Origin: an uncultured Bacteroidota bacterium
GTDB lineage: Bacteria; Bacteroidota; Bacteroidia; Flavobacteriales; BACL11
Reading direction: 5' to 3'
DNA length: 17,103 nucleotides
NCBI GenBank assembly: GCA_902514225.1
Contig: CABXPN010000018.1
Coordinates: forward strand, 1 to 17,103
Position numbers and translations under genes: made by a program. The first letter of the stretch is position 1; each line of letters starts with the position of its first letter. The notes under the pieces are model-generated. The model was given only the letters and a program-made list of their open reading frames with translations. It was not told the DNA's origin and did no database searches. This document shows positions 7,370 to 14,252 of this stretch, piece after piece.

Positions 7370-8103
7370 TAAAAATAATGGAATTTCTCTTCATTATTTC
7401 TGTGGATAGGGATAATAACACCAAATTTGACACCTATTAATTGATCAAATTTTAAATCATTATCATATTCTTCCATTGTAGCAAAATTATACGCTATTCT
7501 GTTTTTTGTAAAAGCATTTATAAATTCGGCACCGACATAATATTGTACATTGTTGTGATTTGAGAAATGTTTATAGATTACACAAATTTTTGAGCTTATA
7601 CCATTTGTAAACTTGTCATACCCTTTTATGTATTCATCTTCAATTTGAGGGAGGTCTGTCCTGTTACTCTCCAACCTGATTTTATGTTGTAAATAACCTA
7701 CCCCCCCATAAACATAAATACCACTTAGGTTGTTCTCCTGAAAAAGAAATGATCTTCCAAAGAGAAAATGAGAGTTCCAACCCCTTTCATACAAAAGAAT
7801 TGCATCTAATTCACCACTTAAATTTATTAACCAACCTTCTTCCGTAGCGATATTTCGTAAAAGGCTATCATTTTTCACATTTTTTCCAAACATGAAATTT
7901 GCATCTAATCCGATTAATAAATTATTATTATTCGTCAAATAATTGAATCCTAATGATGAGTTATGACCAAAATCAATTGCCATTTCATTAATTGGCACCT
8001 GATAAGTGTAATCAAAAGTTATTATTTTGCTATTTATATTTTTCTCTTGTGATATTATATTTAAGCTTAGAAACAGGAAAATATATAAAAGAAATCTCTT
8101 CAT
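7369..8103 (-). CDS. Predicted outer-membrane beta-barrel protein, uncharacterised
   Basis: 244 residues with a clear signal peptide (1-19, ending NIISQ). The mature protein alternates polar and aromatic residues in strands such as SSLGFNYL, LLIGLDANFMFG, YVYGGVGYLQHKI and LIGVKFGVIIPI, the pattern of a small outer-membrane barrel. The last strand is followed by a short tail ending in Phe. Similar proteins beside waaA are, as I recall, common in Bacteroidota, but no function is known to me. Translational coupling to waaA (TAATG) suggests an envelope role, perhaps connected with lipopolysaccharide; this is inference. A run of seven G residues (7701-7707, coding strand) encodes Gly133-Gly134-Val135 and is striking in such AT-rich DNA. 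The only promoter candidate is TAAATTAG at 8118-8125 on the minus strand, a 7-of-8 match. Confidence 0.8.
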   Translation of the reverse strand: MKRFLLYIFLFLSLNIISQEKNINSKIITFDYTYQVPINEMAIDFGHNSSLGFNYLTNNNNLLIGLDANFMFGKNVKNDSLLRNIATEEGWLINLSGELDAILLYERGWNSHFLFGRSFLFQENNLSGIYVYGGVGYLQHKIRLESNRTDLPQIEDEYIKGYDKFTNGISSKICVIYKHFSNHNNVQYYVGAEFINAFTKNRIAYNFATMEEYDNDLKFDQLIGVKFGVIIPIHRNNEEKFHYF

Positions 8104-8171
8104 AATTTAATTTTTTGCTAATTTACATTTTCTTTAAGTTTTTCTAACGAATTAATTAACTGATAATTATT

Positions 8172-8179
8172 TATATTTG
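8172..8179 (+). promoter_or_regulatory. -7 promoter element for rmlB
   Basis: TATATTTG matches TAnnTTTG and ends 20 bases before the rmlB ATG, giving a leader of about 15 bases. The context TTATATTTGCAA is shared with the orphan motif at 1802-1809. Confidence 0.6.
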
Positions 8180-8199
8180 CAAGAAATAAAAACTCAAAA

Positions 8200-9249
8200 A
8201 TGAAAAAAACGATATTAATAACAGGTGGAGCGGGATTTATTGGTTCTCATGTAGTAAGACTTTTTGTAAATAAATATTCTGACTATAAAATTGTAAATTT
8301 GGATAAACTTACATATGCAGGAAACTTGGAAAATCTTTCTGATATAGAAAACTCAGACAACTATATTTTTGAAAAGGGAGATATTGTAGATAAGGATTTT
8401 ATCAATAATTTATTTGATAAATATGATTTTGATGGAGTAATTCATTTAGCAGCTGAAAGCCATGTAGACAGGTCAATTACTAATCCTATGGAATTTATTA
8501 TGACGAATGTTGTTGGTACAGTTAATTTATTGAATGCAGCAAAAAATCATTGGAAGGGTAATGAAGAAGGTAAATTATTTTACCATGTTTCTACAGATGA
8601 AGTCTATGGAAGTTTAGGAGATACAGGATTGTTTTTAGAAACTACTTCTTACGATCCTCAATCTCCGTATTCTTCTTCCAAAGCAAGTTCTGATCATTTT
8701 GTAAGAGCTTATGGCAATACGTACGGAATGCCATATGTAATTTCTAATTGTTCAAATAACTACGGACCAAACCAATTTCCGGAAAAACTACTTCCTTTAT
8801 TTATAAATAATATAAAAACCTCAAAACCTCTTCCAGTTTATGGTGATGGATTATTTACTAGAGATTGGTTATATGTAGTAGATCACGCCAGAGCAATTGA
8901 TGTGATTTATCATGACGGGAAAAATTCACAAACTTATAATATTGGAGGATTTAATGAATGGACAAATATCGATCTGATAAAGGTCATGTGTAAGCAAATG
9001 GATGAGTTTTTAGGAAATCCTGATGGATCTGCTGAAAAATTAATTACCTATGTTACGGATAGGCCAGGACATGATAAGAGATATGCAATTGACGCTACAA
9101 AACTTAAAAATGAACTTGGATGGGAACCTTCACTTCAATTTGAAGAAGGTTTAAGTAAAACAATAAAGTGGTATTTAGATAATGATAAATGGATGGATAA
9201 TATCACTTCTGGGGATTACCAAAAATATTACAAAGAACAATACGGTTAA
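8200..9249 (+). CDS. rfbB: dTDP-glucose 4,6-dehydratase
   Basis: Also called rmlB. It converts dTDP-glucose to dTDP-4-keto-6-deoxyglucose, the branch point to dTDP-L-rhamnose and other deoxysugars of surface polysaccharides; cytoplasmic and NAD-dependent. At 349 residues it has the usual length. It belongs to the extended SDR family: NAD-binding GGAGFIGSH at 9-17, HLAAESHVDRS at 82-92, active-site STDEVYG at 131-137 with Asp133 and Glu134, the catalytic pair Tyr157 and Lys161 (YSSSK), and NNYGPNQFPEKLLP at 187-200. The partner genes rmlA, rmlC and rmlD are absent from the window. The gene overlaps the following phosphatase gene as TAATG, which points to capsule or exopolysaccharide control. 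A single strong -7 element precedes it. Confidence 0.95.
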   Translation: MKKTILITGGAGFIGSHVVRLFVNKYSDYKIVNLDKLTYAGNLENLSDIENSDNYIFEKGDIVDKDFINNLFDKYDFDGVIHLAAESHVDRSITNPMEFIMTNVVGTVNLLNAAKNHWKGNEEGKLFYHVSTDEVYGSLGDTGLFLETTSYDPQSPYSSSKASSDHFVRAYGNTYGMPYVISNCSNNYGPNQFPEKLLPLFINNIKTSKPLPVYGDGLFTRDWLYVVDHARAIDVIYHDGKNSQTYNIGGFNEWTNIDLIKVMCKQMDEFLGNPDGSAEKLITYVTDRPGHDKRYAIDATKLKNELGWEPSLQFEEGLSKTIKWYLDNDKWMDNITSGDYQKYYKEQYG

Positions 9250-9983
9250 TGCTAAAATGGTTTTCTAAAAAAGATGTACACCTAGATCCGAAAGATTTTT
9301 CTGTTCTTAAAACAGATATGCATTCCCATTTAATTCCAGCAATAGATGATGGTTCTCAGTGTTTAGATGAATCTTTAGAGTTGATACTTGCTTTAAATGA
9401 TTTAGGGTTTTCTAAAATCATCACTACTCCTCATACCATGAGTGATTTTTATAAAAACACTCCTGAAATAATTAATAATGGCAGGGAAGAAGTTAAGAAA
9501 TCATTAAAGAAATTAAATATTAATGTTGAGTTTGAGGCATCTTCTGAATATTATGTTGATTATGATTTTCAGCAAAAAATAGATAGTGGTGAATTCTTAA
9601 CTTTTGGTTCAAAATATATCCTTATTGAATTTCCTTTTATTGATAATCCTAAAAATATTGATGAAATAATTTTTCAGTTACAACTTTCTGGATATAATGT
9701 GGTTTTAGCTCACCCTGAAAGATATATGTATTTTGACTTGAAAGATTATGAAAATTTTAGAGATAAAGGAGTTTTTCTTCAGTTAAATTTATTGTCAATT
9801 ACCGGGTATTATTCTCCTGAAGTAAAAGAGAAAGCAAAACAACTTATTGAAAATGATTTAGTGTCTTTTGTTGGTACTGATTGTCATAATATCCGACATG
9901 CTCAAAAACTAAAAGAGTGTTTTACTAACTCTCTTTGGCATCAACTTTCCAAATCAGAAAAATTACTGAATAACACTTTATAA
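9249..9983 (+). CDS. CpsB/YwqE-type PHP-fold protein-tyrosine phosphatase
   Basis: 244 residues of the polymerase-and-histidinol-phosphatase (PHP) fold, in the branch that dephosphorylates bacterial tyrosine kinases controlling capsule and exopolysaccharide assembly. Metal-ligand motifs are all present: DMHSHLIPAIDDG (23-35, His25 and His27), TTPH (59-62), a conserved Glu in FEASSEYYVD (95-104), AHPER (154-158) and GTDCHN (209-214). These would hold a two- or three-metal centre. Only the substrate assignment is inferred; the partner tyrosine kinase is not in the window. It is translationally coupled to rmlB, which supports a polysaccharide role. Its stop lies in TTATAA, where the opposing fabD stop also ends. 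Confidence 0.88.
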   Translation: MLKWFSKKDVHLDPKDFSVLKTDMHSHLIPAIDDGSQCLDESLELILALNDLGFSKIITTPHTMSDFYKNTPEIINNGREEVKKSLKKLNINVEFEASSEYYVDYDFQQKIDSGEFLTFGSKYILIEFPFIDNPKNIDEIIFQLQLSGYNVVLAHPERYMYFDLKDYENFRDKGVFLQLNLLSITGYYSPEVKEKAKQLIENDLVSFVGTDCHNIRHAQKLKECFTNSLWHQLSKSEKLLNNTL

Positions 9984-10859
9984 ACTAGCGCTTGAAGTTT
10001 CTAGTTTTCTGTCTACTTTTTTAAATAATCCTTGTAAAACTTTTCCAGGCCCTACTTCAATTACAGATGTTAATCCATCAGAAATCATTTGATGCATTGT
10101 TTGTGTCCACTTTACTGATGCAGTAAGTTGTTTCTTTAGATTTTCTTTTATTTCTTCAGGATTTGTAATTGCAGTTGCTGTTACATTCTGATAAATAGGA
10201 CATATCCCTTCAGAAAATCTTGTAGAGTCAATTGCGTTTTCAAGTTCTGCTCTGGATGGCTCCATAAGTGGTGAGTGAAATGCACCACCAACAGGAAGTT
10301 TTATTGCTCTCCTTGCTCCTGCTTCTGTTAATTTTTCGCAAGCAATATCTATTCCTTTATTGCTACCTGAAATAACTAATTGACCTGGGCAGTTGTAATT
10401 AGCAGGAACAACTACTTCCTCAATTTCAGAACAAATTTGTTCAACTACTTCATTTTCTAACCCTAAAACCGCAGCCATAGTTGAAGGATTTTGTTCACAG
10501 GCTTTTTGCATTGCTAATGCTCTTTTAGATACTAGTTTTAACCCATCTTCAAAAGATAAATATCCGGAAGAAACTAAAGCTGAAAATTCTCCTAAAGAGT
10601 GTCCAGCAGCCATTTCTGGATTAAATGAATCTCCTAAAACTTTTGCTAGAATTACAGAATGTAAAAAGATAGATGGTTGAGTTACTTTAGTTTGTTTAAG
10701 CTCTTCTGTATCTTCACCAAACATAATATCAGTAATTGAAAATCCTAAAATTTCGTTTGCTTCTTCAAACATTTGTTTCGCATCTGAAGATGCTTCATAA
10801 AGGTCTTTTCCCATTCCAGGGAATTGAGCTCCTTGCCCAGGAAATACATATGCTTTCAT
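9978..10859 (-). CDS. fabD: Malonyl-CoA:ACP transacylase
   Basis: Loads malonate from malonyl-CoA onto acyl carrier protein for type II fatty-acid synthesis in the cytoplasm. It is 293 residues, close to the 309 of E. coli. Recognised motifs are FPGQGAQFPGMG (6-17), the nucleophile Ser88 in GHSLGE (86-91), Arg113 that holds the malonyl carboxylate, His195 in AFHSPLM (193-199), and Gln160 in NCPGQLVISG. All catalytic residues are present. It starts 4 bases after folE stops and is therefore co-transcribed with it; no metabolic link between folate and fatty-acid synthesis is implied. The 3' end overlaps the convergent phosphatase gene by six bases. Confidence 0.96.
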   Translation of the reverse strand: MKAYVFPGQGAQFPGMGKDLYEASSDAKQMFEEANEILGFSITDIMFGEDTEELKQTKVTQPSIFLHSVILAKVLGDSFNPEMAAGHSLGEFSALVSSGYLSFEDGLKLVSKRALAMQKACEQNPSTMAAVLGLENEVVEQICSEIEEVVVPANYNCPGQLVISGSNKGIDIACEKLTEAGARRAIKLPVGGAFHSPLMEPSRAELENAIDSTRFSEGICPIYQNVTATAITNPEEIKENLKKQLTASVKWTQTMHQMISDGLTSVIEVGPGKVLQGLFKKVDRKLETSSASL

Positions 10860-10863
10860 TGTT

Positions 10864-11427
10864 TTATTTAATTAAATTCATAAATTCTGCTCTAGTTTTC
10901 TCATCTGACATAAAAATGCCTGAAAAAGCAGAAGTTGTAGTTGAAGAGTGTTGTTTTTGTACTCCTCTCATTTGCATGCAAAGATGTTGCGCTTCAATTA
11001 CAATAGCTACACCTCTTGGGTTAAGTGTTTCTTGCAAACAGTCTTTTATCTCATCAGTTAACCTTTCCTGTACTTGTAGTCTTCTTGCAAAAACATCAAC
11101 AATTCTAGGTATTTTGCTAAGTCCAACAATATGTCCGTTTGGGATGTAAGCAATATGTGCTTTTCCGAAAAATGGTAACATATGGTGTTCGCATAAGGAG
11201 TAAAGTTCAATATCTTTCACTAAAACCATTTGACTATAATTTTCAGAAAACATTGCTGATTTCAGGATTTCAGATGGATTTTTATCGTATCCATTTGTTA
11301 AGAATTCTATTGACTTAGCTACTCTTTCAGGAGTTTTTAAAAGACCTTCTCTTTTAGGGTTTTCTCCTATTTCAGAAAGTACAGATTTGATGTTGTTAGC
11401 TAAATTCTTATTGTAATTATCATTCAT
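10864..11427 (-). CDS. folE: GTP cyclohydrolase I
   Basis: Converts GTP to 7,8-dihydroneopterin triphosphate, the first step of tetrahydrofolate synthesis; a toroidal decamer in the cytoplasm. I place the start at the ATG at 11427 (MNDNYNK), giving 187 residues. Longer in-frame starts at 11457 and 11478 lie in or beyond the promoter and inside mqnB. Zinc ligands are Cys79 and His82 in LCEHHMLPF and Cys150 in HLCMQMRG. Other family motifs are [12 protein letters not shown] (about 28-39), [34 protein letters not shown] and the C-terminal Arg-Glu-Phe region. It leads the folE-fabD pair, with 4 bases between the genes. It diverges from mqnB through a shared palindromic promoter. Confidence 0.95.
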   Translation of the reverse strand: MNDNYNKNLANNIKSVLSEIGENPKREGLLKTPERVAKSIEFLTNGYDKNPSEILKSAMFSENYSQMVLVKDIELYSLCEHHMLPFFGKAHIAYIPNGHIVGLSKIPRIVDVFARRLQVQERLTDEIKDCLQETLNPRGVAIVIEAQHLCMQMRGVQKQHSSTTTSAFSGIFMSDEKTRAEFMNLIK

Positions 11428-11445
11428 ATTTTTATAAATAGGCTG

Positions 11446-11453
11446 CAAATATA
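11446..11453 (-). promoter_or_regulatory. -7 promoter element for folE-fabD
   Basis: The minus strand reads TATATTTG, a full consensus match, ending 18 bases before the chosen folE ATG at 11427. It supports that start over the longer alternatives. Confidence 0.6.
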
Positions 11454-11456
11454 CCA

Positions 11457-11464
11457 TATATTTG
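11457..11464 (+). promoter_or_regulatory. -7 promoter element for mqnB-mqnD
   Basis: TATATTTG, a full consensus match, ending only 4 bases before the mqnB ATG at 11469. The expected transcription start falls at or next to the A of the start codon, so the mRNA should be leaderless or nearly so. Confidence 0.6.
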
Positions 11465-11468
11465 CCAT

Positions 11469-12047
11469 ATGAAAACACTAATTGTTGCAGCTACTAATTC
11501 AGAAATTACATCTGAAACAATTAAATTACTTTCGAATTTAATTACTGGGGTTGGTATGGTAAATACTGCAATAAACTTAACAAAAGAATTAGTAGGAAAT
11601 GAATATGATCTAGTTGTCAATATGGGGGTTTCTGGGTCTTTTTCATCCGATATCTTAATAGGTGATGTGGTGGAAGTTGTAGAGGATAACTTCTCGGAAA
11701 TTGGTTTTGAAAATGGAGTTTCTTTCTCAGAATTTTCGGAACAAAATGTAAAAACTTCCTATGAAATTAAAGGGGGAACTACTTTAAGAAAAGTAAAATC
11801 TATTACTGTAAATACAGTTCATGGTAATGAGAAATCAATTGATAAAATTGTAAAAAGATTAAACCCTGATATTGAAAGTATGGAAGGTGCTGCTGTTTTT
11901 CAAGTTTGTAAGAAGTTTAAAATACCTTGTGTACAGATAAGATCAATTTCTAATAAAGTTGAAATCAGAAATAAAGAAAATTGGAATTTAGAATTAGCAA
12001 TCTCAAATCTAAATAAAGAAGTAGAGAAATTTATTCTGACATTATGA
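11469..12047 (+). CDS. mqnB: Futalosine hydrolase
   Basis: Removes the base (hypoxanthine) from futalosine to give dehypoxanthine futalosine in the alternative menaquinone pathway; cytoplasmic. It has 192 residues, slightly short for the family. It belongs to the nucleoside phosphorylase/MTA-SAH nucleosidase fold: IVAATNSEI (5-13), TGVGMVNTA (26-34), NMGVSGSF (51-58), the ribose- and base-site motif ESMEGAA (136-142), and [11 protein letters not shown] (158-168), which is the futalosine-type variant of the usual ISD motif. The start is fixed by MKTLIVAAT, which matches the usual first strand. It overlaps mqnD by four bases (ATGA). The remaining pathway genes mqnA, mqnC and mqnE are not in the window. 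Menaquinone for respiration is the expected product of the pathway. Confidence 0.92.
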   Translation: MKTLIVAATNSEITSETIKLLSNLITGVGMVNTAINLTKELVGNEYDLVVNMGVSGSFSSDILIGDVVEVVEDNFSEIGFENGVSFSEFSEQNVKTSYEIKGGTTLRKVKSITVNTVHGNEKSIDKIVKRLNPDIESMEGAAVFQVCKKFKIPCVQIRSISNKVEIRNKENWNLELAISNLNKEVEKFILTL

Positions 12048-12847
12048 AATTAACTTTAGGTTTTTCTCCTTGTCCGAACGATACTTTTATTTTTGACGCT
12101 TTAGTACATCATAAGATTGATACTGAAGGATTGGAATTTGATGTGGTTTTTGCAGATGTTGAACAGTTAAATACCTGGGCTCTTAAAGGGAAATTAGATA
12201 TTACGAAACTTTCTTATCATGCTTTTACATTTTGTGATAATGATTATTTGTTACTAGATAGTGGATCTGCTCTTGGAAGAAATTGTGGTCCTTTATTAAT
12301 AAAAAGACCTGAAACAAATTTAACTTCAGAAAGTAAGATTGCAATTCCGGGTGAGTACACTACTGCCAATATGTTGTTAAATATTGCTTTTCCTGAGTAT
12401 CAAAATAAAGTAGAAACACTTTTTTCGGAAATTGAGAATGATGTAATAAATGGGAGTGTAGATGCTGGTTTAATAATCCATGAAAACAGATTTACTTATC
12501 AAGATAAAGGACTTGTAAAAGTAAAAGATTTAGGCGAGTTTTGGGAAGAAGAGACAGGACTTCCTATTCCTTTGGGAGGTATTGTTGTAAAAAGAAATCT
12601 GCCATTAGAAACTCAACAAAAAGTTGAGAGAGTATTAAGAAAAAGTGTTAAATATGCTTTTGGAAATAGAGAGTCTTCTTCTGAATTTATTAAATGTCAT
12701 TCTCAAGAAATGAAACAAGAAGTAATAGATAATCACATTAATTTATATGTAAATGAATTTTCAATTTCTTTAGGAAAAGAAGGAAGGAAATCAGTTTTAA
12801 AAGTATTTGAGAGTGTAAATGCAAAAGAATCTCAGATATTTTTATAG
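12044..12847 (+). CDS. mqnD: 1,4-dihydroxy-6-naphthoate synthase
   Basis: Acts after mqnC in the futalosine pathway, turning cyclic dehypoxanthine futalosine into 1,4-dihydroxy-6-naphthoate. It is 267 residues, near the family norm, with the periplasmic-binding-protein-like fold of MqnA/MqnD. Diagnostic motifs are GFSPCPNDTFIFDAL (6-20), KLSYHAF (55-61), a glycine-rich GSALGRNCGPLL (74-85), and the catalytic histidine in AGLIIHENRFTY (His146), which corresponds to the active-site His of the Thermus enzyme. MqnD rather than MqnA is chosen because of SPCPNDTF and IHENRFTY. The ATGA overlap couples its translation to that of mqnB. Confidence 0.94.
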   Translation: MKLTLGFSPCPNDTFIFDALVHHKIDTEGLEFDVVFADVEQLNTWALKGKLDITKLSYHAFTFCDNDYLLLDSGSALGRNCGPLLIKRPETNLTSESKIAIPGEYTTANMLLNIAFPEYQNKVETLFSEIENDVINGSVDAGLIIHENRFTYQDKGLVKVKDLGEFWEEETGLPIPLGGIVVKRNLPLETQQKVERVLRKSVKYAFGNRESSSEFIKCHSQEMKQEVIDNHINLYVNEFSISLGKEGRKSVLKVFESVNAKESQIFL

Positions 12848-12905
12848 ATTTGCATCAAACCTCACAACGAAAAGAGAATTATTTTAACGGAATTAATTTA
12901 TGCTT

Positions 12906-12933
12906 CTATGCATGAAAAACATGTAGTATTTTT
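12906..12933 (+). terminator. Possible weak intrinsic terminator after mqnD
   Basis: CATG (12911-12914), a five-A loop and CATG (12920-12923) form a short stem extended by CTA/TAG across a two-base bulge, followed by TATTTTT. The stem is short and A/T-rich, so termination would be weak. The T-run overlaps a 7-of-8 match to a -7 element (TATTTTTA, 12927-12934) that could serve the permease. The rest of the gap 12848-12944 shows nothing. Confidence 0.25.
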
Positions 12934-12944
12934 AGAAAAATAGA

Positions 12945-14252
12945 ATGAAATATACAAGAAATGTTGCTATTAATGTTGTAATAGCAAATATGATAGGAAC
13001 AGGAGTCTTTACCTCTTTAGGTTTTCAAGTTGGGAGTATTCCTTCATGGTTTAGTATTATGGTTTTGTGGGCTGTAGGAGCACTTATTTCTTTATTTGGA
13101 GCTTTTGCATATGCAGAGATCTCAACAAGAATTTCAGGTTCTGGTGGAGAATATAATTATCTTTCCAAAATATATTCTGATAGTTTAGGATTTACAGCTG
13201 GTTGGGTAAGTTTTATAGTTGGTTTTTCCGCTCCAATAGCGGCTGTCTCATTAGCTATAGGATCATATACAACAAATTTCATACAATTATCAGAAACTTG
13301 GATTGCTACATTAATAATATTAATAGTAGGATGTATTCATATTTTAGGGATTAAAAGCGGCTCTTTTTTTCAAAATGTAATAACAAGACTTAAAATAGTA
13401 TTGATATCTGTTTTGATTCTTTCTCCATTTTTAATGGCATATTTCTCAGATTTTAATCCATCAAAAATTGTATTTAACCCATTAAATAATGGACATAACG
13501 ATTGGGATTTAATCTTTAGTTCAGAGTTTGCAATCTCATTGGTTTATGTGTGTTTTTCATATTCTGGATGGAACGCTTCAGTTTATTTTGCTTCTAAGAT
13601 TGAAGATCCAGTACGAAATATCCCTTATTCACTTATTGTAGGAACTTTAATTGTTAGTGTTTTGTATTTATTATTAAACTCAGTATTCTTATACTCTGTT
13701 GAAATAACTCAACTAAAAGACCAAATAGATATAGGAAATGTATTACTAGATTCAATATTTCCAGAATATGCTTCCTCACTTTCATTATTATTTGGAGTTG
13801 CTTTGGTAGCGTCATTAAGTTCAATGATGATTGCTGGTCCTTCTGTTTTAGAAAGAATGGGTGAGGATTATAATATTCTTAAGATATTTACTAAAAGCAA
13901 TAAACATCAGTCTCCTTATATTGCGTTAATTAGTTTAATGATCTTGCCAATCATTATGTTGAATACAGCTTCATTTGAATGGATTATTAAGTATATAGGA
14001 GTGTGTTTGTCACTGTTTTCTATTTTAGTAGTCTTAGGAGTTCCTATTTTAAGAGAGAGAGAAAGAACTGTAGTGAAGTCAGATATATACAACGCTCCAT
14101 TTGGAAATATTATTTCATATTTATTCTCAATAATAAATCTATGGATGATTTATCACCTTGTGTCTTCCGACATTTGGATTCTTGCTGGGGTTTCAATTAC
14201 TTTGTTGTCAGGATTCTTTTTATATTATCTGGTTAAAGATAGAACTATTTAA
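12945..14252 (+). CDS. APC-family amino-acid permease
   Basis: 435-residue inner-membrane transporter with about twelve hydrophobic segments and almost no soluble domains. The first segment holds the APC unwound-helix motif IGTGVFTSLG (17-26), where the substrate carboxylate and amino group normally bind. It is followed by AVGALISLFGAFAYAEISTRISGSGGEYNYL, the conserved TM2-loop region of amino-acid/polyamine/organocation carriers. Another family segment is ISLVYVCFSYSGWNASVYFASKIEDPVRNIPYS (around 195-227). The substrate cannot be inferred. It is probably not part of the mqnBD unit because 97 bases and a possible terminator separate them. It ends convergently, overlapping the next gene by eight bases. 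Confidence 0.9.
   Translation: MKYTRNVAINVVIANMIGTGVFTSLGFQVGSIPSWFSIMVLWAVGALISLFGAFAYAEISTRISGSGGEYNYLSKIYSDSLGFTAGWVSFIVGFSAPIAAVSLAIGSYTTNFIQLSETWIATLIILIVGCIHILGIKSGSFFQNVITRLKIVLISVLILSPFLMAYFSDFNPSKIVFNPLNNGHNDWDLIFSSEFAISLVYVCFSYSGWNASVYFASKIEDPVRNIPYSLIVGTLIVSVLYLLLNSVFLYSVEITQLKDQIDIGNVLLDSIFPEYASSLSLLFGVALVASLSSMMIAGPSVLERMGEDYNILKIFTKSNKHQSPYIALISLMILPIIMLNTASFEWIIKYIGVCLSLFSILVVLGVPILRERERTVVKSDIYNAPFGNIISYLFSIINLWMIYHLVSSDIWILAGVSITLLSGFFLYYLVKDRTI

Larger units (their letters stand above)
11445..11465. repeat. Inverted repeat formed by two divergent -7 promoter elements
   Basis: GCAAATATA and TATATTTGC are perfect 9-base arms separated by CCA. Each arm contains a full TAnnTTTG element pointing outward, one for folE and one for mqnB. 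The structure is therefore explained as back-to-back promoters that must compete for polymerase. Confidence 0.7.

Noticed and set aside
10736..11149. 137-residue open frame on the plus strand
   Set aside because: It is antisense to fabD and folE, spans their junction, and shows no protein-like motif; it is a shadow of real coding strands.
11428..11478. Longer folE start at 11478 or 11457
   Set aside because: Both lie in or beyond the promoter and overlap the mqnB start; the ATG at 11427 gives a normal family length.
14003..14236. 77-residue plus-strand frame within the permease
   Set aside because: Alternative frame of the permease C-terminal membrane segments; no independent signal.
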